A DNA stretch of 7,218 nucleotides. Origin: Candidatus Aminicenantota bacterium. Its GTDB lineage: Bacteria > Acidobacteriota > Aminicenantia > UBA2199. The stretch is taken from assembly GCA_026393775.1 (NCBI GenBank), contig JAPKZM010000210.1, positions 1 through 7,218 on the forward strand. Reading direction: 5' to 3'. The notes beneath the pieces were generated by a model. The model had not been told where the DNA came from and did not search any database. It saw nothing but the letters and a program-made list of their open reading frames with translations. The translations under genes and the position numbers were made by a program. This document shows, in pieces, positions 1 to 5,073 of this stretch. The stretch's first letter is position 1, and every line of letters starts with the position of its first letter.

Positions 1-572
1 TCGTAAACGACGATGTTGGACTTTTTCTTCATGTCGATCGAGTAGGCGAGCGATGCGGCCGTCGGTTCGTTGATGATCCGGATCACGTTAAGGCCGGCAA
101 TGGCCCCCGCATCCTTGGTCGCCTGCCGTTGGGAATCGTTAAAATAGGCGGGAACGGTGATGATTACGCCATCGATGGGATCGCTCAAGTGCTTGTCCGC
201 CGCCTCTTTGAGTTTCTGCAGGATCATGGACGAAATTTCTTCCGGCGAAAATATCTGGTTGTTGACTTCGATGCGCAGCAGGTCATCCCCGTACTTGATG
301 ATATGGAAGGGGAATTCCTTCAAGTAAGGTTCGACCTCGGAGTATTTTTTTCCCATCAGGGTCTTGACCGACGAAATTGTGTTCAGCGGATTGGTGATCA
401 TCTGGCTTTTGGCGGGCTGGCCGACCAGCCGTTCGCCGGTCGCGGTGAAGGCCACGATGGAGGGCAGCAGGCGGTGTCCTTCTACGGTCAGGATGATCTC
501 CGGGATATTGCCCTCGAGGTAGGCGATGGCGGATTTTGTCGTACCCAGATCAATGCCCAAAATTTTGCCCAT
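1..572 (-). CDS. dnaK: DnaK-type Hsp70 chaperone, N-terminal part (gene runs off the left edge)
   Basis: This is an ATP-dependent cytoplasmic Hsp70 chaperone. Only the first 190 codons of the nucleotide-binding domain are present. Reading the minus strand from the ATG at 572 gives MGKILGIDLGTTKS, matching the Hsp70 phosphate-1 signature IDLGT-x-x-S at residues 7-14. Further matches are LVGQPAK (49-55), TNPLNT (60-65), SVK with the family's catalytic lysine at K70, VPAYFNDSQRQATKDAG (140-156) and IINEPTAASLAY (166-177). Spacing follows E. coli DnaK closely, K70 included. Residue 13 is Lys where DnaK usually has Asn, and RLLPS (34-38) replaces the usual RTTPS, so this could be a diverged paralogue rather than the housekeeping copy. 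No Shine-Dalgarno is visible before the ATG. There is no grpE or hrcA next to it on this side, and I see no CIRCE-type inverted repeat in 573-680. Family assignment is very sure; which paralogue it is remains open. Confidence 0.95.
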   Translation of the reverse strand, partial: MGKILGIDLGTTKSAIAYLEGNIPEIILTVEGHRLLPSIVAFTATGERLVGQPAKSQMITNPLNTISSVKTLMGKKYSEVEPYLKEFPFHIIKYGDDLLRIEVNNQIFSPEEISSMILQKLKEAADKHLSDPIDGVIITVPAYFNDSQRQATKDAGAIAGLNVIRIINEPTAASLAYSIDMKKKSNIVVY

Positions 573-579
573 TGTATTT

Positions 580-608
580 TTTTTAACATACAAAAGCGGC
601 AAAGTCAA
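580..608 (-). promoter_or_regulatory. Candidate sigma70-type promoter for dnaK
   Basis: On the minus strand, TTGACT (608-603) is followed after 17 bp by TAAAAA (585-580), or after 16 bp by TTAAAA. The -10 match is weak (4 of 6). If it is used, transcription would begin at or within a base or two of the dnaK ATG at 572, giving a leaderless or nearly leaderless mRNA. This agrees with the absence of a Shine-Dalgarno. The -35 box is identical to those of the tRNA and rfaE1 promoters nearby. Confidence 0.4.
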
Positions 609-641
609 ATGACCGCCTGCCCGGCAAGCCCTCCCCGGCCC

Positions 642-670
642 TTGACTATTTTATCTTTTTGGGTTATGAT
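642..670 (+). promoter_or_regulatory. Sigma70-type promoter of tRNA-Phe
   Basis: TTGACT (642-647), a 17-bp spacer and TATGAT (665-670) form a near-consensus housekeeping promoter. The predicted transcription start falls around 676-678, only a few bases before the mature tRNA 5' end at 681, so the RNase P leader would be very short. Confidence 0.8.
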
Positions 671-680
671 TTTTGCCAAT

Positions 681-753
681 GCCGGGATAGCTCAGTAGGT
701 AGAGCGGTAGACTGAAAATCTGCGCGTCCGTGGTTCGATTCCGCGTCCCGGCA
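681..753 (+). tRNA. tRNA-Phe (anticodon GAA)
   Basis: The 73-nt sequence folds into a complete cloverleaf. A perfect 7-bp acceptor stem pairs GCCGGGA with TCCCGGC, followed by discriminator base A. The D arm has GCTC/GAGC, and the 5-bp anticodon stem encloses the loop CTGAAAA with anticodon GAA, which reads Phe codons. The variable loop has 5 nt (GCGTC), and the T arm is CGTGG-TTCGATT-CCGCG. The 3' CCA is not encoded (the genomic bases after A753 are TTT), so a CCA-adding enzyme is required. The gene has its own promoter and ends 6 bp before the -35 box of rfaE1. No separate terminator is visible, so some read-through into rfaE1 is possible. Confidence 0.98.
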
Positions 754-759
754 TTTAAC

Positions 760-788
760 TTGACTCCAGCGACCCGATTTGCTAATAT
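760..788 (+). promoter_or_regulatory. Promoter of the heptose operon, predicted leaderless start
   Basis: TTGACT (760-765), a 17-bp spacer and TAATAT (783-788) precede the rfaE1 ATG at 795 by only 6 bp. Transcription normally starts about 7 bp after the -10 box, so the first transcribed base would be at or beside the A of the ATG. No Shine-Dalgarno lies between the box and the start codon. The -10 match is 4 of 6; the -35 match is 5 of 6. Confidence 0.6.
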
Positions 789-794
789 TTTTGA

Positions 795-1778
795 ATGCAG
801 TCCACGCTCCGATCCATCGTTTCGCGCTTCAAAAACAAAAAAATTGCAGTTTGGGGAGACTTGATCCTGGACGAGTACGTCTTTACTTCGGCCGGAAGGG
901 TCTCGCGGGAAGCCCCGGTACTGGTCACCGAATTCGAGGCGAACGAATATCTCCTGGGCGGAGCCGGCAATGTAGTGATGAACCTGCTGACCCTCGGAGC
1001 CCAGCCTTTGCCGGTGGGCTTAATCGGCAAGGACGCCGCTGGTGACAAGCTGCGCGGGCTGCTGGTCAAAAAGGGGATCAGTACCGATCATTTGGTGTCG
1101 GTCGATCGTTTCCGCACCCCCCTTAAAAGCCGCATCCTGGCTGGCGGCGATAACACCAAAAAACAACAGATCCTGCGCATCGACACCCTGCCCCCCGACA
1201 ACATCGGCGAGGAATCGTACCGCGAACTGGTCAAGGCGCTCTGGGCTGTCGTCCGGGATTGCGATTTGCTGATCCTTTCCGACTACCTTGGCAAAACGGT
1301 TACCCCAGCAATTTTTAAAACGCTCAGAAAGGAATCCCCTGATACGATCAGCGCCGTGGATTCACGCAGCCATCTGCTTGATTTTTCCGGAGTGAACCTG
1401 GCCACGCCCAATGAGCCGGAAATCAAAAGCATTTTTCCGCAGCGGAGATTCCTGGCTGACGACGATTTCATCCAGGCCGGTTCCGAACTGCTGGACAAAC
1501 TGGGCGCCGATGGCATCGTGCTGAAAAGGGGACAGAAGGGAATGCAGGTTTTTTCCCGCGGGCAAAAAGCGAATGTCCTGGATATTCACGGAACGGCGCA
1601 AATCGTCGATGTCACCGGTGCCGGCGACACCGTGCTGGCGGTTTTGGGGCTGGGCCTGGCCGCGGGCGCCACTCTGCTGGATGCCGCGCGGCTGGCCAAT
1701 ATCGCCGGCGGCATAGTGGTCATGCATGAGGGGGCGTATCCAGTTAGGCTTCAGGAACTGCTGGATGCCCTGCCATAA
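795..1778 (+). CDS. rfaE1: D-glycero-beta-D-manno-heptose-7-phosphate kinase (RfaE domain I, stand-alone)
   Basis: This PfkB/ribokinase-family sugar kinase corresponds to the N-terminal half of E. coli HldE. In the known pathway it phosphorylates heptose 7-phosphate at C1 with ATP, in the cytoplasm, toward ADP-heptose for LPS core. The 327 residues show WGDLILDEYV (20-29), the substrate-side glycine motif GGAGNV (55-60), KSRI with KKQQILRID (111-130), LSDYLGKTVT (161-170), ATPNEPEI (203-210), and the PfkB C-terminal signature DVTGAGDT (272-279) with the presumed catalytic base D278. Length fits the stand-alone kinase, and the nucleotidyltransferase half is a separate overlapping gene. The ATG at 795 was chosen because it begins directly at a family-like N-terminus; there is no Shine-Dalgarno. 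It is first in a tight operon. Substrate is inferred from the motifs plus the adjacent partner gene; PfkB homology alone would not fix it. Confidence 0.93.
   Translation: MQSTLRSIVSRFKNKKIAVWGDLILDEYVFTSAGRVSREAPVLVTEFEANEYLLGGAGNVVMNLLTLGAQPLPVGLIGKDAAGDKLRGLLVKKGISTDHLVSVDRFRTPLKSRILAGGDNTKKQQILRIDTLPPDNIGEESYRELVKALWAVVRDCDLLILSDYLGKTVTPAIFKTLRKESPDTISAVDSRSHLLDFSGVNLATPNEPEIKSIFPQRRFLADDDFIQAGSELLDKLGADGIVLKRGQKGMQVFSRGQKANVLDIHGTAQIVDVTGAGDTVLAVLGLGLAAGATLLDAARLANIAGGIVVMHEGAYPVRLQELLDALP
1753..1756 (+). promoter_or_regulatory. Ribosome binding site for rfaE2
   Basis: AGGA lies 8 nt before the ATG at 1765, inside the end of rfaE1. It supports that ATG over the in-frame upstream start at 1726, which would add 13 residues with no family resemblance. 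Confidence 0.6.
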
Positions 1779-2247
1779 GTATTATCCGCTGCCGGAGTTG
1801 GCGGCGAAGATCGCCGCTGAAAAAAAACTTGCCAAAACCATCGTCCTGGCCAATGGGGGGTTCGACCTGATCCATATCGGCCACATCCGTTATCTTCAGC
1901 AGGCCAAAGCCATGGGCGATATCCTGGTGGTAGCCTTGAATTCCGATCGCTCGCTCAAGGATTTGAAAGGAGAAGCACGCGCCCTGATCGACGAACAAGG
2001 AAGGGTGCTGATCATTTCCGCTCTGGCCTGCGTCGATTATGTGACCCTTTTCGATGAAAACAGGGTCGATCGCGTTTTGTTGGCCATTACCCCGGATTTT
2101 CACTGCAAGGGGTCTGATTACTCGCTCGAGTCGATTCCCGAGAGGGAGATCGTCCGCAGCTACGGCGGCGCCATGGCCATTGTGGGCGGTGAGAAAGTCC
2201 GCTCGACTTCCGTGCTGATAAAAAAAATCAAGGAAATCTACGGCTAA
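1765..2247 (+). CDS. rfaE2: D-glycero-beta-D-manno-heptose 1-phosphate nucleotidyltransferase (RfaE domain II, stand-alone)
   Basis: This cytidylyltransferase-fold enzyme is equivalent to the C-terminal half of E. coli HldE. The family transfers AMP from ATP to heptose 1-phosphate to make ADP-heptose, with loss of pyrophosphate. In 160 residues it shows LANGGFDLIHIGHIRYL (28-44) containing the HxGH nucleotide-binding motif at 37-40, ALNSDRSLK (57-65), SALACVDYVTLFDE (85-98), KGSDY (115-119) and the C-terminal RSTS motif (146-149) before a Lys-rich helix. Length is normal for a stand-alone domain. The position after NG that is commonly Cys in this family is Gly here. The gene overlaps the kinase by 14 bp in another frame, so translation is probably coupled. 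In many proteobacteria the two activities are fused, whereas here they are split. Assignment is strong because both halves are adjacent. Confidence 0.94.
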   Translation: MPCHKYYPLPELAAKIAAEKKLAKTIVLANGGFDLIHIGHIRYLQQAKAMGDILVVALNSDRSLKDLKGEARALIDEQGRVLIISALACVDYVTLFDENRVDRVLLAITPDFHCKGSDYSLESIPEREIVRSYGGAMAIVGGEKVRSTSVLIKKIKEIYG

Positions 2248-2248
2248 A

Positions 2249-3274
2249 TTGAAAACGATCGCCATTATCCGCTTGTCTTCATTGGGGGACATCGTTCATA
2301 CCCTCCCGGCTTTCCAGTTGCTGCGCCGACATTTCCCCGAAGCGAAGATAACCTGGATTGCCGAAGCCCCCGGTGCCGCCCTTCTGGAAAATTTTCACGG
2401 CATCGATGAAATCGCGGTTTTTAATTTAAAATCCCGGAAGGGGGTGCTCGCAAAAATCTCATTCCTGGCCGGTTTCGTGTACCGCCGGCGCCGATGCTTT
2501 GATTTGCTGATCGATTTTCAAGGTCTATTCAAGTCGGCGCTGTTGGCATTTTTGCTGGGCGGGAAACGCTTGGGATTCTGTTCCCGGAATACCCGCGAAC
2601 CCATGGCCGCGCTTTTTTATTCCAGCCGGGCCGCTTTTTTCCCCGAGGAACAGCATGTTGTTTTTAAAAATATCCACCTGCTGTCCGCGCTGGGTATCCG
2701 GGAAAAAACCGTGGAATACCCCTTGAAAGAGCCGTCGCCTTCTCCGCGGCTGCAACAATTTTTTTCAGAACTCGATTGGCCCGCGAAACGCTACGTCATT
2801 CTCAATATCGGCGGCGGCTGGCCAACGAAGGTCCTGTCGGCCTCGCAATGGCTGGAGATCATTGGCGGATTAAAGCCGGATTATCCGCTGGTATTGCTCT
2901 GGGGCAATAAACAGGAAGGGGAGATGGCCGCGACGTTGGCCCGGCAGAGCGGGGTTGCCCTGGCTTTTTTCATGAATTTCAGCGATCTGATCTGCTTTGT
3001 CAGCCGGGCGCGGCTGGTCATTTCCGGCGATACCTTGGCCTTGCATCTGGCCGCCATGACCCGGACCCCGGCGGTCGGAGTATTCGGACCGAGTTCGCCC
3101 CAACGCAACGGCCCGCTGTTTCCCCATAGCCGTGCGATTTTTCAAGAACAGGAGTGCAGTTTTTGTTACCGGCGGGAATGTGATACAATGGTTTGTCTGA
3201 AGAACATTGTGATCGCCGACATCGTTGCCGCGGCAAAGGAAATGGATGAGTCAACTGACCGAAAAACTGATTAG
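2249..3274 (+). CDS. waaC: LPS heptosyltransferase I-like glycosyltransferase (GT9 family)
   Basis: Family members transfer heptose from ADP-heptose to Kdo-lipid A at the inner face of the cytoplasmic membrane. The 341-residue protein starts with a typical N-terminus, IIRLSSLGDIVHTLPA (6-21), with the conserved Asp at D14. It then shows FDLLIDFQGLFKSALLA (84-100), the donor-site strand and loop LNIGGGWPTK (185-194), and the GT9 signature SGDTLALHLAA (259-269) followed by VGVFGPSSP (276-284). A Cys cluster follows (C303, C306, C311, C316). The start is a TTG one base after the rfaE2 stop; it is chosen because the family motif begins at once. AAGGAAA at 2230-2236 is a somewhat distant Shine-Dalgarno (12 nt). 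Upstream ADP-heptose genes support the donor. WaaC versus WaaF or another GT9 heptosyltransferase cannot be fully separated; the SSLGD-x2-HTLPA pattern favours WaaC. Confidence 0.85.
   Translation: MKTIAIIRLSSLGDIVHTLPAFQLLRRHFPEAKITWIAEAPGAALLENFHGIDEIAVFNLKSRKGVLAKISFLAGFVYRRRRCFDLLIDFQGLFKSALLAFLLGGKRLGFCSRNTREPMAALFYSSRAAFFPEEQHVVFKNIHLLSALGIREKTVEYPLKEPSPSPRLQQFFSELDWPAKRYVILNIGGGWPTKVLSASQWLEIIGGLKPDYPLVLLWGNKQEGEMAATLARQSGVALAFFMNFSDLICFVSRARLVISGDTLALHLAAMTRTPAVGVFGPSSPQRNGPLFPHSRAIFQEQECSFCYRRECDTMVCLKNIVIADIVAAAKEMDESTDRKTD
3235..3240 (+). promoter_or_regulatory. Ribosome binding site for the membrane methyltransferase-like gene
   Basis: AAAGGA is followed after 5 nt by the ATG at 3246, all inside the 3' end of the heptosyltransferase gene. 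It supports 3246 rather than the in-frame TTG at 3225, which would precede the Shine-Dalgarno. Confidence 0.65.
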
Positions 3275-3809
3275 GTACCGTTCCTTCATCGGCTTTTTAT
3301 GTTTGGTAGCCATGCTGTGTCTCGCCACTCCCAATGCCAGGTCGATTTTCGCCGGCTTCCTCCTGATGATGGCCGGGATGTTTTTTCGCGCCTGGTCGTC
3401 GGGGCACATCAACAAGGGCATGGAATTGGCCACTGAAGGTCCCTATTCCCTGACCCGCAATCCCCTCTATTTCGGCAGCTTGATCCTGGGTTCCGGTGTC
3501 GCCGTCGCCTGCAACCATATGATCGCTTATCTGATTTTTGTCGTCTACTATTTCGCTTTTTTTACCTTTCTCATCGCCATCGAAAGGAAACGCATGCACC
3601 AGCGTTTCGGCAGGCAATACGAAGCCTGGGCTAAGGAGGCCAACCTTTTTTTCCCAAGAATAAAAAAAGCTAAAAAATCCAATTTCAACATCGCCTTCTA
3701 TATGAGAAACAGGGAATACCGTGTTTTATTTTTTTCGCTTTTTGTAATCGCTGTGCTGATAGTCAAGTTTTTGAAAAAAATCGAGTTCTTCGACACGATC
3801 GGCAAGTGA
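3246..3809 (+). CDS. Integral-membrane ICMT/PEMT-like methyltransferase family protein, substrate unknown
   Basis: The 187-residue protein has about five hydrophobic segments (roughly residues 13-29, 34-50, 75-90, 92-112 and 158-176). It carries the core pattern of the isoprenylcysteine carboxyl methyltransferase / phospholipid methyltransferase superfamily: GPYSLTRNPLY (65-75), a membrane-embedded IERKRMHQRFG (112-122) with E113, and QYEAW (124-128). In characterised members these segments bind S-adenosylmethionine. Bacterial proteins of this family are mostly uncharacterised; bacteria lack prenylated CaaX proteins in general, so a lipid, isoprenoid or small hydrophobic acceptor is more likely. 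The gene overlaps waaC by 29 bp and so belongs to the heptose operon, which hints at an envelope role. After the conserved core comes a Lys-rich stretch (138-144) and an extra C-terminal hydrophobic segment. Superfamily is fairly sure; reaction and substrate are not established. Confidence 0.78.
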   Translation: MSQLTEKLIRYRSFIGFLCLVAMLCLATPNARSIFAGFLLMMAGMFFRAWSSGHINKGMELATEGPYSLTRNPLYFGSLILGSGVAVACNHMIAYLIFVVYYFAFFTFLIAIERKRMHQRFGRQYEAWAKEANLFFPRIKKAKKSNFNIAFYMRNREYRVLFFSLFVIAVLIVKFLKKIEFFDTIGK

Positions 3810-3834
3810 ACGTCATTTGACAATAAAGCCGATC
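3797..3834 (+). repeat. Short inverted repeat across the end of the heptose operon
   Basis: GATCGGC (3797-3803) and GCCGATC (3828-3834) are perfect 7-bp complements separated by 24 bp. The pair spans the stop codon of the preceding gene. No T-run follows, so it does not look like an intrinsic terminator. It could be a weak mRNA 3' structure or chance. Confidence 0.3.
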
Positions 3835-3839
3835 ATTGA

Positions 3840-3868
3840 TTGATATTTGCAAGCGATTTTGTTACCAT
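3840..3868 (+). promoter_or_regulatory. Candidate promoter of the FecR-like/mre operon, predicted leaderless start
   Basis: TTGATA (3840-3845), a 17-bp spacer and TACCAT (3863-3868) lie with the -10 box 6 bp before the ATG at 3875. This is exactly the geometry seen at rfaE1. The -35 matches 5 of 6 consensus bases and the -10 matches 4 of 6. There is no Shine-Dalgarno before the ATG. A separate perfect TTGACA at 3817-3822 lacks a convincing -10 at 16-18 bp. Confidence 0.45.
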
Positions 3869-3874
3869 AGTAAA

Positions 3875-5035
3875 ATGAAAAAGCTCAGGGTGATTTTTTT
3901 GGCCTGTTCCCTTTTAATCGCCATCATGGCGTTTTTCTGGCTGAATCATCCCGATTATTCACCCGGCGCTCCGGGAGAGAATGACGCTTCCGCGTACAAG
4001 GGTCTTCAGATCACCGGGATCTCTGAAAAAGGCAATTTATTTTTCAATGATGATGAAACCCAATTGGCGGATGTGAGAACATCGGTTTTTGCCGAAGAAA
4101 CCCGTCTCCGCTCCGATGATCAAACTGCCTGGGAGTTTTTTTTCGAGGGAGTGCTTTTTTCGGTCCTGCCCGGGGGCGGGATCCACTATACTCCCCAAAC
4201 CCGGGAATTGATCCTGGAAAACGGTGAATTCTACTGGAGTAAAAAGTTGGGCCGGCCGAACATTGAAATTTCCCTTCTCAAAGCGGGCAATATTTTCCGC
4301 CTCCCGACCTCGGGAAGAATTCGCTTAAAAGACAGAATGTTGGAAATATGGAATTATTCCGGTCAAGTCGATCTGGATTATAACGGCAAGCCTTTCCATT
4401 TGCAGGAGTTGCAGTATCTTAAAATCATGGGCGGCCTTAGGTATTCCCCAGTGGCTCTCTTTCCGCCGCCGCCGTCCATCTCGCCTGAGAACGAAACGAT
4501 TCCGCTGATCAACCTCAACGATACCCTCATCCAGTTCAAATGGAAAAATGTCCGCGGCGCCGGCAACTACCTGCTGAAACTCTACCCCTCCCCCTTGCGG
4601 GATAATATCCTGTCCAGAAAAATGGTCGCCGGCAATTCCATCGTGCTGGACATATTGCCTTATATCGAGTATGACGAACTGTATTGGGAGGTGGCCGCTT
4701 TTGACGAGACGAGGAGTATTGAATCCGTTCCGTCCAGGATGGGCATCATCAAGATCAGCAGTTCCATGCTGAAGAAAGGCATGACGGCGCCGCCGCCCAA
4801 AATCGAGGTCAGCTCGCTTTCGGTCAGCGGCAACATGGTGTTGATCAAGGGCAGCACGGATGCCAACGCGCAGCTGTCGATCGAGGGCATCCCGATCAAG
4901 CTGGACAACGACGGGAGATTCATCCATACCATCTCCTATAAAAGCATCGGCATCAAGGGGATTATTTTCAGGGCCATGGCTCCATCTGGCCTGGAAACAG
5001 TTTTAAAAAAGCAAGTAACGATCTTCGAGGAATAA
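3875..5035 (+). CDS. Membrane-anchored FecR-like protein with C-terminal Ig-like domain, function unknown
   Basis: I do not recognise a named gene. The 386-residue product starts MKK, followed by a hydrophobic stretch at about 7-23 (an N-terminal anchor or uncleaved signal), then a Pro/Gly-rich linker. Residues 60-190 look like a FecR-type beta domain: a run from VRTSVFAEETRLRS through LPGGGIHYTPQTRELILENGEFYW (98-121) to SGRIRLKDRMLEIWNYSGQVDLDYNGKP. A Pro-rich linker (PPPPSISP, 197-204) leads to a fibronectin-III-like unit (about 213-295, with FKWKNVRGAGNYLLKL and LYWEVAAFD). A last small Ig-like unit (about 307-383, with IKGSTDANAQLSIEGIPIKLDNDGRF) resembles bacterial surface Ig modules. 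It should lie in the periplasm. An in-frame TTG at 3836 would add 13 residues unlike a signal sequence, so ATG 3875 is preferred. It is 37 bp before mreB with no terminator between them, suggesting a role in envelope or cell shape. Domain calls are pattern-based. Confidence 0.7.
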   Translation: MKKLRVIFLACSLLIAIMAFFWLNHPDYSPGAPGENDASAYKGLQITGISEKGNLFFNDDETQLADVRTSVFAEETRLRSDDQTAWEFFFEGVLFSVLPGGGIHYTPQTRELILENGEFYWSKKLGRPNIEISLLKAGNIFRLPTSGRIRLKDRMLEIWNYSGQVDLDYNGKPFHLQELQYLKIMGGLRYSPVALFPPPPSISPENETIPLINLNDTLIQFKWKNVRGAGNYLLKLYPSPLRDNILSRKMVAGNSIVLDILPYIEYDELYWEVAAFDETRSIESVPSRMGIIKISSSMLKKGMTAPPPKIEVSSLSVSGNMVLIKGSTDANAQLSIEGIPIKLDNDGRFIHTISYKSIGIKGIIFRAMAPSGLETVLKKQVTIFEE

Positions 5036-5052
5036 AGAGGAACCTGACCAGA

Positions 5053-5073
5053 ATGAATAAAGGAGTGTGCTGA
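5053..5073 (+). other. Six-codon mini-ORF ending on the mreB start codon
   Basis: ATG at 5053 opens a frame encoding MNKGVC with stop TGA at 5071-5073, so stop and mreB start share the A in TGATG. AGAGGAA at 5036-5042 sits 10 nt before this ATG and could serve as its Shine-Dalgarno. The arrangement would allow translational coupling to mreB, but such a short frame can easily occur by chance. Confidence 0.2.
5060..5065 (+). promoter_or_regulatory. Ribosome binding site for mreB
   Basis: AAGGAG lies 7 nt before the ATG at 5073. It fixes that codon as the start instead of the in-frame GTG at 5067, which would be only 1 nt from the Shine-Dalgarno. Confidence 0.85.

Noticed and set aside
129..698. 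Plus-strand open frame of 189 codons
   Set aside because: It is the antisense shadow of dnaK, whose minus-strand frame gives unmistakable Hsp70 motifs; the frame also runs into the tRNA.
1744..2292. Minus-strand open frame of 182 codons
   Set aside because: Antisense to rfaE2, which carries the HxGH and RSTS motifs; no ribosome binding site or family resemblance.
3817..3822. Perfect TTGACA as the main promoter before the FecR-like gene
   Set aside because: No hexamer better than 3 of 6 lies at 16-18 bp downstream; the TTGATA/TACCAT pair fits better, though both could contribute.
3797..3834. Intrinsic terminator after the methyltransferase-like gene
   Set aside because: The 7-bp stem has a 24-nt loop and no following T-run, so it does not meet the usual form; kept only as an inverted repeat.
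3836..3874. Upstream TTG start for the FecR-like gene
   Set aside because: The added residues (including two Cys and several charged residues) do not resemble a signal sequence, whereas ATG 3875 gives MKK plus a hydrophobic stretch.
4325..4927. Minus-strand open frame of 200 codons within the FecR-like gene
   Set aside because: His/Arg/Asp-rich product without recognisable motifs, lying wholly antisense to a frame with a signal anchor and ordered domains.
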